From Viscum album (taxonomy: Eukaryota > Streptophyta > Magnoliopsida > Santalales > Viscaceae), in NCBI GenBank assembly GCA_963277665.1, contig OY728133.1, positions 393,651,962-393,715,961 of the forward strand: a stretch of DNA of 64,000 nucleotides, given 5' to 3'. Positions 44,583 to 56,965 of the stretch are shown in pieces. How positions within the stretch are numbered: the first letter of the stretch is position 1; every line of letters starts with the position of its first letter. The notes under the pieces were generated by a model. It was not told where the DNA came from and did not search any database. It saw nothing but the letters and a program-made list of their open reading frames with translations. The translations under genes were made by a program, and so were the position numbers.

Positions 44583-46359
44583 TCCAATTCAACTGCCTGA
44601 CTAGGGGCATTAAAAGTCTAGCAACCTCTAGGGGGTTCAAACCAAGAATTATACCTTTTCTACCCCTTTTTTATATCTTATTTATTTCTTTTTATTATGT
44701 GTTATCATTTCTTTATTTTAGTTTTAAAGTGGTCGCATCTTGGAACTTAACTCAAGGCTTCCACTAAAAAATAAATCAGGTTGTGTCTTTCCTTTTGTTT
44801 ATTTTATTTACTACCCAATATAAATTATGTGTTAAAATGTTTCTTGATATGATTTGATATAAAAGGGGGTAGTAAATTTAATAAGTGTGGTGGAGGGATT
44901 TCAACTGGTTTTGAGGAATTTTGTGTGTGCTTTCATTTTATTTTTTTGAAATTCTCTTGTTTTCCTTTTTCATTTTTCGGTGTGTTTTTAGGAATCTTGA
45001 GATGAATCGAATACTTTGGAAAATTAAAATCATATTGGTGTTTTTGGAACATTTCTTGATTTGAGTATTTTAGGATTTAAATTATTGTTGAATGGAATTT
45101 TTTTCTTGATTTCCAATCTTTTCATTTGATGAAGTTTGGTTGATTGTGAAACTCATGTGCATTAGTGCTGTCCAAATTGAAAATATTGCCCAGCCCAAGA
45201 GGTTTATAAACCTATTTGACGACTTCTTACATTTCTATTTTTTCTTTAGAGTATTGAGATATGTTTTTTGATCCATAAATTGCTATTTTTATCATTTTCA
45301 AACCTATCAGAGTTCATGGAATGTGTAAAATATGATTGAGGCACCACTTTGAAATCCCTTTTTGCATTAAACGCTTATTTTGGACTACATTTTCATTTGA
45401 ACTTCATTAAGACCCTATTATCCATGAAATAACTTTTTAGGAAGCCACATTACAATCCATTTATCCCTTTAAAACTGGATCTAGAAGTTAAATGCATGAT
45501 TATTGTTGAACTCAAGTGTGGGGGAGGGAGAAGCTGGGCTTTTATTCCTTCCTGAAGAATCTGTTTGAGCTGAATTGAAAGTGTTGCCATATTTATTTCT
45601 AATTTGGTGGAATAAATGTCATGATGTAAATATGGTTGGGTTTCCTGAAATATCATTACACATTTGGTCTAGGTTTTCATCAATTTTTGAAGATCCAAAT
45701 CAGCCTCTCTTTTACTCAAAAACATGATTCTGAAGAGAAATCCAGATATGAATTCAAGTTTAAAGAATGATACAAATGGGGAAAAGAGGGATGAAAATCA
45801 TTGATGCTGAAATTATAAGTGTTAAATTCCCAAAATAAGAGGTTTTTGGAGTTGATTCATTTTTGAGCTAATTGAGGAGCACATCATTCTTGAGCAAAAC
45901 TGTTTTCATGCATTTACTTCACTTTAAAGCTTAACCCTCCTCATTCTGCCTCAGATGTTTTTACATTTAAAACCTTCCAACCCAAAACCACATAAAAAAC
46001 CATGGAAATTACCTCATTATTGAAAATTTTGGACTCTTTTGAGTGGAGATACTAGGATTATAGAAAGGCTATGGAGATCACACATGTTCTTGGGAATGAG
46101 AAAAACTCCACATTGAAAATCCTTGAGTAAAGAGAGAAATATTTTTTGGGGAGGTAGGTATGAAATTCATGTGGGTATTAAACTAAGATCGAATGGATTC
46201 ATATTATTTTTTATTTCTTAAATTTTGATCCATGTATGAGGTATTATAGTTTCTTTGATATGATAATTGAGTTGTGTTGTCATTTATGCTTTGGGCAGTT
46301 TGTTTTGACCTTGGTATAAGATGGTTGCCCAAGAGTGCAATTTTTAAGTGTGGGGGAAT
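44583..46359 (+). other. Array interior, non-coding part of unit 2
   Basis: Collinear with 40146-41927. No gene is seen. It ends in AAGTGTGGGGGAAT before LTR 3. Confidence 0.75.
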
Positions 46360-47872
46360 TGATAAAAAAATATTTTAAATTATTTTCTTCTTAATTTCAA
46401 AGTTTTAATCCCAACAATGTGTTATTTCAAGATCAATTGTCACATTTTATAGTTTTAGAATCATTTTTGAGCTTAATTGAAAAAATGGCTTATTTTGGAT
46501 TTAAACAGTTTTAATTTATTTTAATGTTTCATACATACCTTTTTCTACACCAATAAAAACTGAAAAATTATTATTTTATAGGTTTCTATGTTCTATGGGA
46601 TTAATTTTATCCTTCTGTACCCAAATCTAAATCTATCATTTGGAAGCTCCAATCCAGCTCACAAGTCAGGCCTCGAAATCTGTGCACAGAACTGGAGAAT
46701 ATTATTGTTGGGCCCATATCTCATAAATGGACAAACAGAATGATATGATATTTTACATGGAGAAATAATAAATCAGTATCAATGTGTTTCATTAATATTT
46801 CCATTCCTAATTTGTTCATTACCAAGGCCATTAATGCATTGGAACTTGGTGTATTGGAATATAAATAGTCTGTCTAGAAGAATTAAATATTCTAAGTAAT
46901 TCGGCCATAAATACTTCATTACTTGTCCAGTAAATCTGAAATTTAGTGGGTCAACATAGGAGATGTATAAGAACAACTCTCAATAAGAACACATTCCCAA
47001 ATTCAGTAATTAAAGAGTTATAACAAGCATATACTTTCGGAGGACTATTTTTGGAGCCAAAAAGTCACCCCCTCTCCCTATAAAAGAGTGTGTCTTATTA
47101 TATTCAAAGGGTTGGAAACTTAAGGGTAGCCTTTGTTGGACATTTTAAGTAGTTTAGTACTATATTTTTTTTTAATTTCATTCTGTAATAGCATTTCATA
47201 TTTTTATTTAGGTGTTTTTTTTCTCTCTTTTTCTTTCTCTCTTTTGTTTTCTCCCCCCGTTTTCTCTTCACTATGATCTCTTATACTCATGATCACGAGT
47301 AACTAACCTGAGGAAATTACCAGGATATATATTCAGTGGTGAACCCAATTCATTTAAAATTCATTAATATTTTTTCTTATTTACTTATAGTTAGTCTAAG
47401 GGGGGTCTTAGTGGGAAAGGCGCCTTTGTGTTTCCACTTACCACTGAGGCTTAACTTTCACTTCTGTCACATTATCCCTCGATCGAGGAGGTGGGTGTGC
47501 AGTATCTCAACAATTGTTAAGTGTACCTTATTTTCAAAACCATAGGTAGAAGGGGATTTTAATTCATACGATATATCATCTTCATTAAGTAAAATTGAAA
47601 CTAAAAAAGAGATGATGAAGGTTCACTCTGGATAATCTCATGGGAGGATATCCTTTCTGTCTAATATCATTCTGTTTGCATTGCATCTACATATTTAATT
47701 TTCATTTATCAAATAGACATTTCCAGTCATTTTATTTCATATATATATATACATAGTGAATTCGAATTAGTGAGTGATTGATTGCAACAGCTTCTCAGGA
47801 GATCGAACTTGGTCATCCACTATGCTGCACTTAGTTATAAATATTCCTGAGAGCATGCACGACAACACTTCA
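46360..47872 (+). repeat. Array LTR 3
   Basis: Begins TGATAAAAAAATATTTTAAA after a polypurine tract and ends ACTTCA before the primer site. TATA box at 47079. About 1513 bp. Confidence 0.83.
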
Positions 47873-48017
47873 TAAAATTAGCGCCATTTATAGTGAGAAA
47901 AGTGGTATTCAATAACTATTTTTATTCACATTTTTTAAATTATTTTTCTTCATTTTATTTAAAAAAACAGAAAAAAATCATAAATTTTAAAAACACTAAA
48001 AAAAATCTTTGTTCATG

Positions 48018-48984
48018 ATGTCTTTCAATTCAAATTTTTTATGCATGGACTGATGAATCTCAGATGAAATAAGAAGTTTTAAATTACTTTTATGCTAAGT
48101 ATCAAAAGATTAGTAATTTAGTGGAAAAATTAGAGATACAAATAGAGTTGATAGCTGAATATGTACATGAATGTCAAGAGCAACCCAAACCTGATCCTAA
48201 GCCGAAACCTGAACCAAAATGTGCGGTGGAAGAGATTTCACCAATCATTTTTTATGTCAAAGAACCTAAGGAGGGTGAGAATGAGCTACTAAAGGAGTTA
48301 ATAATATAATCCCGAGGTCCCTGATGTACACATTCTAGCTAATGCGCTTTTGAGAGATCAACATTTTTTGGAAGAATCCTGAAATCACTTTGTTAAAGAT
48401 AACCTGAAACTTGATCTTCTCATCATTGATATTGAACAATCAGCACCTTGTGAACTCTATATTACTTTGGGAGATGATGAAGAAAATTCACCTGATTATA
48501 TGGAGTTTCCAATGGTATTTCAAGAAGATATAAATTTCCAAGCTGACTTACTTGAAAGAGAATATTTCTTGATTGATTAATCATGTTTTAATTTTATTCA
48601 AACTAAAATATTTTCTAACTTATCCTTTCCTAAAATTTTTGATACAACACAAATGGATAAAACCTTATATGTTAAGTAAGAGACTATCCAAGTGGTGGTG
48701 ATTGAAGAAGAAGATCTAGTGAATCATGTGGTGCGACTACCTCCTCTAAAATAACTTGTATACCATATGGAGGAGCACACCACATAAGTTCACAGGGAGC
48801 ACCCCTATATTATATTCCCTCCCACTCTTAAACTCAAATTATATATTTCTTATTTATTGGGGGTTGGGAAATTTCTTATCATCTTTGAGGTTCTCCAATA
48901 TTGGTGTTTACTCATGGACACTAGGAAAGTCACATGTGGTGGTTTATCTCAAAGAAACCACATCCACCATCTGATTGGGGATAA
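48018..48984 (+). pseudogene. Array ORF, copy 3
   Basis: ATG 48018 starts MSFNSNFLCMD-type sequence that is out of frame early. The conserved helical segment (LEIQIELIAEYVHECQEQPK) and Pro/Lys/Glu repeat (PDPKPKPEPK) are open at 48121-48309, followed by the EEISPIIFYVKEPKEGENEL segment. The C-terminal part is broken by stops; the hydrophobic stretch and the DWG end (about 48972) can still be traced. This is the most decayed of the three copies. Confidence 0.5.
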
Positions 48985-50413
48985 TCCACTACAACTGCAT
49001 GACTAAGGGTAGTAAAAACCTAGAACCCTCTTAGGGAGTCAAACCAAGAATTATCCCTTTTATACCCCTTTCTTCTTTCTTCTTTCTTTATTTTTATTAT
49101 GTGTTGTCATTTCTTTATTGTAGTTTTAAATTGGTAGTAGATAGGATCTTAACTCAAGGCTTCCACTGAAAAATAAATCAGGTTGTGTCTTTATTTTTCT
49201 ATATTTTATTTACTACACAATATAAATTATGTGTGAAAATGTTTCTTGATATGATTTGATAAAAAGGGGGTAGTAAATGGAATAAGTGTGGTAGAGGAAT
49301 TTCAACTTGTTTTTAGGAATTTTGTGTGTGCTTCCATTTTATTTTTCTTTTTTTTTTAAATTCTCTTATTTTCCTTTTTCATTTTTTCAGTGCGTTTTTA
49401 GGAATCCTAAGATGAATCGAATACTTTGGAAAATTAAAAGAATCTTGGTGTTTTTTTCACATTTATTTATTTTAGTATTTTAGCATTAAAATGATTTATG
49501 AATGGATTTTTTTTTCTTGATTTCCAATATTTTCATTTGATAAAGTTTGGCTGATTGTGATACTCATGTGCATTAGTGCTGTCCAAATTGAAAATATTGC
49601 CCAACCCGAGAGGTTTCTAAACATATTTGACATCTTATTAAATTTATCTTTTTTCTTTACATTATTGAGACATGTTTTTTGATCCATAAATTGCTATTTT
49701 TCACCTTTTAAAACCTGTTAGAGTTCATGGAATGTTTCAAATATGATTGAGGCACCACTTTGAAAGCCCTTTTGCATTGAACTCTTATTTTGGCCTACAT
49801 TTTCATTTTAAATTCATTAAGACCCTAGTATCCTTGAAATAACTTATTAGGAAGCCACATTAAAAGCCATTTATCCCTTTCTAACCTTCTCTAGAAGTTA
49901 AATGAATGATTATTATTGAACTCAAGTGTGGGGGAGGGAGAAGATGAGATTTTTTTTCTTTCCTAAAGAATCTGTTTGAGATGAATTGAAAGTGTTGCCA
50001 TTTTTATTGGTAATTGGGTAGAATAAATGTCATGATGTAAATATTCATGGGTTACCTGAAATATAATTACACATTTGGGCTGGGTGTTCATCAATATTTG
50101 AAGATCAAAAGATGCCTCTCTTTTCCTCAAAAACGTGATTCTGAAGAGAAATCCAGATCTGAATTCATGCTGAAACAATGCTAAAAATGGGGAAAAGAGA
50201 AATGAAAATCATTTATGTTAAAATTATAAGTGTTAAATTTAAAAAATAATAGGTTTTTGTAGGTGATTAATTTTTTATCTGTTAAGGAGCACACCATTCT
50301 TGAGAAAAACTATTTTCATGCATTTACTCCACTTTAGAGCTTAACCCTCCTCATTCTGCCTCAGATGTTTTTACATTTAAAACCTTACAACCCACAACCA
50401 CAGAAAAAACAAT
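48985..50413 (+). other. Array interior, non-coding part of unit 3 (cut by the gap)
   Basis: Collinear with 44583 to about 46000 in unit 2. It stops at the assembly gap about 350 bases before the expected next LTR. No gene. Confidence 0.75.
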
Positions 50414-50613
50414 NNNNNNNNNNNNNNNNNNNNNNNNNNNNNNNNNNNNNNNNNNNNNNNNNNNNNNNNNNNNNNNNNNNNNNNNNNNNNNNNNNNNNNN
50501 NNNNNNNNNNNNNNNNNNNNNNNNNNNNNNNNNNNNNNNNNNNNNNNNNNNNNNNNNNNNNNNNNNNNNNNNNNNNNNNNNNNNNNNNNNNNNNNNNNNN
50601 NNNNNNNNNNNNN
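50414..50613. other. Assembly gap (200 N)
   Basis: A run of exactly 200 N, probably a placeholder. Sequence left of it belongs to the LTR array; sequence right of it is inside CACTA-2. The CACTA-2 left end and several kb of array must lie here (see findings). Confidence 0.98.
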
Positions 50614-52831
50614 CAAGAAGACTTCTATATGAGAACACATGACGCGTCTAATGAAAATGATGATGTTGTAAGGGTGAAAAAATTGAATGATGATGCCATG
50701 AATCCAGTATATCGACAGTGTGATAAAATGAAAGGATGGAATTTTTAATCCGATTGTTTCATGGGAAAACTTTGTATGGGATTTCTAATATAGAAATCGA
50801 TTACATTATTACCTTCTTGGAGGTTTTACTTCCAGATGATGTAGATATTCCCTCAAACCACTATATGGCATGGAAGTTAGTTGAGGAACTTGGATTTTCA
50901 AGAAACAAAATTCATGCTTGCCCGAAATATTGCAGTTTATTTTGGGCGGACTCCACCGAACGAAATGATTGTATAAAATATGGCACATCCCACTGGAAGT
51001 CAAAATCCAATGGAACACTATCTCGTGTGCCACAAAAAGTGATGTAGAACTTTCCATTGATCCCCAGAATCCATAATATTTTTATGTTTGATGAAATATC
51101 AATAAAAATGAGATGGTATGATATTGAGAGAAAGAAGACTAATGATGAGTTAGTTCACCCTGCAGATGGATTTGCATGGTAGAGATTTGATGCTCGATAT
51201 CCTGATTTTGCAGTTGACGTGTGTAATGTGAGTCTGGGTCTTTCATGAGATGGTTTTAATCCATTTGGGTAGATTCTTACTTCGCACAACACATGGATAG
51301 TTTTTATACACATTTATAATATTCCCACATGTCTGTGTATGAAAAAACCTTTCACTTTCATGAGTATACTCATATCTGGCCCTTCTAATCCTAGAATTGA
51401 TATTGATGTATACATGCAACCTTTAATAAAATAGTTGAAACTTCTTTGGGATGTGGGTGTGCGCACATACGATGCATATTCGAAAGACATATTTCAAATG
51501 CGTGTTGCGCTTATGTGGACGATCAATGATTTTCTAGATTATTCAATGATTTATGGATGGAACACGAAGGGAAAACTGTCATGTCCTGTTTGTTTGAGGA
51601 ATACATGATCCAGAATACTGAAACATCATTGTAGTTTCAGTTTTATGGGACATCGACGATTCTTGCCAATGGACCATCTATATAGAAATAATTGTCAAAG
51701 ATATGATAATACCATAGAGACCGATGAACCAACTCAATGTATGTCTGGAACTAATGTGCTTATTGAATTGAAATATTTTAGTTTTTCATTCGGGAAGGGT
51801 CAAATGAAATCTTTAAAGAGAAATAATGTTTCCACTGAAACCTATTACAATTGGAGGAAGATGATTATCTTTTTTGATTTTCTTTATTGGTCAACCAATT
51901 TTTTACGTCATTACTTAGATGTAATTCACATTGAAAAGAATATATGTGAATTGTTGCTTTCTATACTTCTAAATGTTAAGGGAAAGACAAAAGATGATTT
52001 ACGGTCTCAGCGTGACTCGGTGGATTGGGGCATTAAACCAGAATTGCCTCCTTCGCATATCAGTGAAAATAAATGGAAAGTTCCATATGCTTCTTATGTG
52101 ATGAAACCTATGAAAAAAACAATTTTTGGAAGTATTAGAGACTATTATAGTTCTTTATGGTTATTCAAGCAACATATCTAAACGGGTCAATAGAAGAGAG
52201 TTGAAGAAAAAATCTTTGAAGACTCGTTATTATCACGTTCTTCTGCAAGAGTTGATTCCAATAGCAATCCATCATCTTTTGTCCAATAATGTAAGGGTGA
52301 ATGTTATTCAGTTGTTCCATTTTTTAGAGATCTTTGTGATAAGAATTTTTTCAAGTCTTTCTTGCAAAAAATGTTGACAGATGCCCAATTAATTTTGTGT
52401 GATTTGGAGAAAATATTTCCTCCATCATTTTTTACATGCATGCTACATATTACTGTCCATATTCCCACTGAAATAATTCTCAAAGGACCTATTTCTTTTC
52501 GTTGGATGTATCCAACTAAAAGAAATATGTGCACATTAAAGTCTTATGTCTGAAATAGGAATCATCCCGAAGGTTCTATCTTGAACGGTTACTTGGCTCA
52601 AGAATGTATGGATTTCTACTCAATGTATTTGTCTAATCTTACTACAAGAATGAACAGACCAATGAGAAATGAAGAAGAATAGTATGAGAAAATTGAACCC
52701 AGTTTTCCACCACTTCCTCAAATAGGAGGAATTCCTGGATCATATACATTGAAGACATTAAGCCTTGAATAGCGGGAGATGACACATCACACAGTTTTGT
52801 TCAACTGTGATTTATTCGATAACTACATCAG
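50614..52831 (+). pseudogene. TNP2-type CACTA transposase pseudogene (5' end missing)
   Basis: TNP2 is the catalytic transposase of CACTA elements. Motifs follow the usual order: KIHACPKYCSLFWADS (the conserved DACPNDC-type motif), HPADGFAW and SLGLS-DGFNPFG, SNPRIDIDVYMQPLI, VRTYDAYSKDIFQMRVALMW, TINDFLDYSMIYGWNTKGK, LSCPVC, then HRRFLPMDHLYR. The following DUF4218-type part has ELIPIAIHHLL, LCDLEKIFPPSFFTCMLH, VHIPTEIILKGPISFRWMYP and HPEGSILNGYLAQECMDFYS. In-frame TAG/TGA codons occur, for example at 51045, 51181 and 51246, and frames shift near 52180. The N-terminal part lies in the gap. A typical intron donor (CAG|GTAACT) ends the exon at 52831. Confidence 0.92.
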
Positions 52832-53067
52832 GTAACTAAATTTAATATGTATATCTTACATATATATCTGTTAAACTATTCATATTTTTTATCTATAGAG
52901 AACATAAAACAATAATAAATAGAAAGCATCGTTCTTTATCTTTGAGAAGGAGGGAGACTTTGCATAGCAAAGAGTTTTTTGCTTGGTTAAAATTAAAGGT
53001 AAACATATTACTATTTAAAATAATTAAATAAATATTTAATTAATTTTAATATTCATTTATATTGTAG
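52832..53067 (+). other. Two introns and a short exon of the CACTA-2 transposase
   Basis: GT at 52832 to AG at 52898 (ATCTATAG) and GT at 52999 to AG at 53067 (TATTGTAG) bound A/T-rich introns. The exon between them reads HRSLSLRRRETLHSKEFFAWLKLK, a usual TNP2 segment ending in a W-containing motif. Confidence 0.7.
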
Positions 53068-53693
53068 GTATTGAGTTTTCCTGCTGACTCTGTCTCTAAG
53101 AAAATAAGAGCTTTGAATTTTGGTCCTAATACCGTGGTTCGTGACTGTAAATCAATTGTTATCAATGGGTACAAATTTATTGTCACTGAATGAGCAAAGA
53201 ACATGAGAACACAACATGATGGTGTTATGGTTACTGCCACAATAGATTGTTATGACAGTGCATCACATAGTAGACCATGATTTGAAAATGTGGGTTATTA
53301 TGGAGTCGTTCAAAAAATAATAATGTTGGATTATTACTCTCATGTACGAGTCACGATGATGAAATTCCATTGGTTTGATTCGATGATGAGATAGGGCACA
53401 ATTATTGATGATTGTGGATTTTGAGTAATTAATATGCCTCGCACTCTTGCTACTGAAGAACCATATGTATTGGCATTAATGGCTAAACAAGTTTTTTATG
53501 TCAAATATCAACTTCGACCTAAATTTGGTGTCATAGTTGAAGTAATTCCAAGACATATTTTTTATGATGGTTATGATGGAATTGAAACCATCTCTACTGC
53601 CATTGGAACCAATCCATTTATTTCTTTTGATGACTCCAATAGATCAATTTTCATAGTTGACTGTGAACCTGAATTTGTGGTGGGAAATATATA
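53068..53693 (+). pseudogene. TNP2 C-terminal domain (DUF4216-like)
   Basis: After the second intron the frame reads VLSFPADSVSKKIRALNFGP and VVRDCKSIVINGYKFIV, then MVTATIDCYDSASHSRP, YYGVVQKIIMLDYYSH and VTMMKFHWFD, matching the DUF4216 region that ends CACTA transposases (fixed motif: gyKF). The last open part, 53434-53693, has EEPYVLALMAKQVFYVKYQL, corresponding to the conserved ASQAQQVFYV segment, and ends GNI at TAA. Stops break the frame, for example near 53193 and 53278. Confidence 0.85.
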
Positions 53694-54360
53694 AAATCAT
53701 CCATTCATGTTCTCAATTCTTTTGGTTTACCTCGAGTTGGGTTGTTAAGGTTGGTTCTATTCAAATTTATTTAATATTGATTACAAATATGTTGTATCCA
53801 ACTTAACCGTTATGTGAATTTTCAATGTTTATTGGTTGAAATTTTTATTTGAATTGCACTTTCTAATTTGGAATTAAACTGTATTTCAACCTGCGAAACC
53901 AAAATTTATAACTTAGTGAACATTTCAATGCTTCAACTATGATTTGTATAAAATTTTTGTGACTCTAAGACCTCTCATTAACATTTTACTAGGTAATGAA
54001 CATGATGGTTTTTATTCTTCTTCAAAAAATGTATTGAAACCTGCATCATCTACCTAAGCTAAAGAAGTTAAATTTTTCCTTAATTTTGACAATTGATTTT
54101 CCACTTATGAATCTGGTAGAATCAATGCTCCATGATTTTAATAGACTGATGACACTTAGTAAATAATCATCCTACTAAAAGTTAATTTTTTTATTACATC
54201 TTGTACTATTTATTGACTTCATTATATATTTTTTCAAGCTCACCTAAAACATTGGTTAGTTAAATTATCCATGAATCCCCCTATTCCTTCTCATTTTTTG
54301 GGTTACACATTAGTTATCCTTTTCTATTTACTTCCATATTTGTTTTCAAATGCAGGAAAT
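53694..54360 (+). other. Spacer between the CACTA-2 transposase and the TNPA-like gene
   Basis: A/T-rich. I see no frame, repeat or known motif. It may hold the last intron or terminator of the transposase, or the promoter of the next gene. Confidence 0.5.
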
Positions 54361-56756
54361 GAAACCAATTGAAGAGAGGCGATGAAAAGAGATTATGGAC
54401 AACAATCATCGCATGACTGAGCTAGGCATTCCACCACTAGTGCCTATAGTGAGTATTTTTTTTTCAAATATATTTATTTAAATTATATATAATGTCATGT
54501 GATTAATTTTTTTAAATTTTTTTTCAGGATCCATCTATTAGGAGATAGTTGTTTGATGAGCAACCTAGTAGTGGTCCCAGTACTTGGGGTGTTCGTATGG
54601 GGTGGGGGGTGGTACAGGAGCTAGACGATCTGGTCGGTGTACCCAATTAGACCATGCCCCTCCCACTGACATACCATCCATACCACATTCTAATCCTGGT
54701 GTGCCATTTGGGACACATGAGATATTTAGGCCTCCAATGTTTTCACCACCATTTACATCTGACCCTCCTCACCCATTTGTACCATATCTGATGATGATTC
54801 CCACTCCCCATCCAGCATTTGGCCAGCCATCCCTATCATCTTATTTTACTACTGCTTCAATCTCTCCGGGATTTTATATTCCATCTTCTTCGACTCCTGC
54901 TCCGCTAGAGTCTGTCCCTGCGGAGCATACATTGGGACTCACTCCATCTGTATAGGGTGTTCCTTTAGTTTTTGTGGATCTAGTGGTGCCCATTGATCAG
55001 TCCACCACAGGTAGACTTATACAATCCTAACAAATTATTACACCATTATTTATTTTCATTATAACATGTATTGATAAAATATTTGTTTTTCTTTCATAAT
55101 AGATACATATACTGATAGGAGGCAGGGGCGGGGGTGTACACACATGCGTGTAGTGTGGAACCGCCGCACACAGTCGATGGTGGACTATAATGAATATAGT
55201 CAGATGATTGAAAAATCAGGGCATCAATGTCGGATTTTTTTAGCGACGCTTGACAAATACTCTGACATCATTCATGTCAGACCGCTCTAATGGAGACAAC
55301 TGCCAAATGAAGTCAAGGATAAAGCCTGGGCAGAGATATTGGTACAAAAATCTGTTGTATTTAATTCAATATATTAATTTTTATAATTATATGAATTAAT
55401 ATTTTGGTTTCAGCTGCGGTTTAATTTCCCCGATGGTGAGGGTGCATGGCCAGTACGTCTAAAGGATTTAGGCGAGCTTTAGAGAGATTATAAGCATGAG
55501 TTGTACATTGGATGGAATACTAGAGTGGGAAAAAAGTTAGAGGCCTTCCCTTTCATGGATGATTGTCCGTTATAATAGTACCGACAGATGATTACTCATT
55601 GGTCGACTAGCCAATTTATGGTATTAATCAAATTATAGGTATTTAAATGAAAATTTTCAAGTTTTTTTGTTAATACTAATTATTGAATTTTATTTAGGAT
55701 TCATCTAGAAGAAATAAAAAAATATTGATTCTAAGAAATACATCCACACATTGGGATGTACTATGATGCCAGATCATGAGAGACAGTAGGTATGACAATT
55801 TATAATCTTTCTTTATGACTTTCACTTTCTATTACTTCCTCTATAATTTATTTGATTTCTAAAGTTGTTATATAATTTCAGTTATGAAATTACTGTTTTA
55901 TTGGTATCCTATTTTTAATAATGGTTTTCTACATTCAATGTCATTGTAGAGGCATAAATTGAATATAGAAGGATGTGTGCCTCAAGAAAAACTATTTTTA
56001 TCGATAGAAAGAAGAAATATGTAAGTGCAGATAATGAACCGACTCATTAGCAGATTGTAAGTTTTACTTTGTAGATTTAAAATTTTAATCTCTATTTTGT
56101 AACTTAATAATCTATTTATATTTGTAACAGGATGCTTTAGAGGCCCTTGATGCCCAGGAACCTAACAACTTTGGGCTAAAAGATCACTTACATCAGGTGT
56201 TGGGAGATGAGAACCCTGGTAAAGTACGCTGCTGAACTGGGAAGAGTATAGTTCCGATGAGGTATTGGACCTACTCAAGTATGAGTTGTAGTGCCACCGA
56301 GTTGCAGCAGGTCAAGGCACATGCATAACATGCTGAAAAAAGGGCCATAGAGACGACAGAACAGTCTGCTATGGAAAACACTGCATTTATGAAACTGATG
56401 GAAGCTTTACGTCCAACACTTCCACTAGATGCCAACACTTCTTGTAATGAATATATGTCATCGATGTGTTCTATATATGGTGCAACAGGTGGCAGTTCTA
56501 GTGGTGGTTGAGACGATGGCGAGGAGGAGGCAGAGGCGAAGGGGGAGGAGGGTGAGGAGGAGGCTGAGGCGAAGGAGGAGAGAGAGGAGGAGGATGATGT
56601 AGAGGAGGAGCGAAATGAGGAGGCTGAGGCTGAGTACTAGGGTGAGGAGGAGGGCAAGGATGATGATGGGGATGATGATGATGACGAGGGTGAGGGTGAA
56701 GATGATGGTGATGATAGTGATGGTGATGAGGGACAGATTGATCCATTACAGTTCTG
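54361..56756 (+). pseudogene. TNPA-like (Ptta/En/Spm) gene of CACTA-2, degenerate
   Basis: TNPA-like proteins bind subterminal repeats. Exons can be followed through clear introns (GT 54449 to AG 54527; donor near 55008 to acceptor near 55102; near 55340-55413). The N-terminal exon (54584-54954) is Pro/Ser-rich (PSIPHSNPGVPFGTHE). The core has MRVVWNRRTQSMVDYNEYSQ, LPNEVKDKAWAEI and LRFNFPDGEGAWPVRLK, then YKHELYIGWNTRVGK, FPFMDDCP and MITHWSTSQFM. Later come HQVLGDENPGKVRC (normally GKDRPGRVRG-like), a Gln/Glu helix, then YGATGGSSSGG and a long Asp/Glu-rich tail ending QIDPLQF at TGA 56754-56756. Many stops make it non-functional. Confidence 0.82.
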
Positions 56757-56965
56757 ACTGATATTTCTGATCTTTGATGTTTATTGATTTGTTATGCCTG
56801 AATATATGTGTGATTAGGTAGGTCACATTATCTTTATTTTCTATCTATTTTAATGAAATTGTAAATTTTTAGTGGAATTTAGAAAATTGATGGTCTGATT
56901 AGAAGTTGATATATTGAAATTATTTTTTTAACCTTGAATGAATTTTCTTAGAAAATAAGTAAATA
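56757..56965 (+). other. Spacer after the TNPA-like gene
   Basis: A/T-rich, with no frame. It probably holds the 3' end of the TNPA-like transcript. Confidence 0.5.

Larger units (their letters stand above)
37491..50413 (+). mobile_element. Tandem array of a non-autonomous LTR element (left part)
   Basis: Three LTRs alternate with internal regions: LTR at 37491, 41928 and 46360, a period of 4437 and 4432 bases. Each LTR is followed by a tRNA-Asp-type primer site, about 2.9 kb of interior without gag, protease, RT or integrase, and a GTGTGGGGGAA polypurine tract before the next LTR. Sharing of LTRs between neighbours points to unequal recombination between LTRs. The array continues after CACTA-2 at 61842. 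The units differ visibly by substitutions and small indels, so the array is old. Confidence 0.88.

Noticed and set aside
50351..50748. Frames crossing the N run
   Set aside because: They are open only because N codons contain no stop.
56498..56746. His/Pro-rich frame on the minus strand
   Set aside because: It is the antisense of the Asp/Glu-rich tail of the TNPA-like gene.
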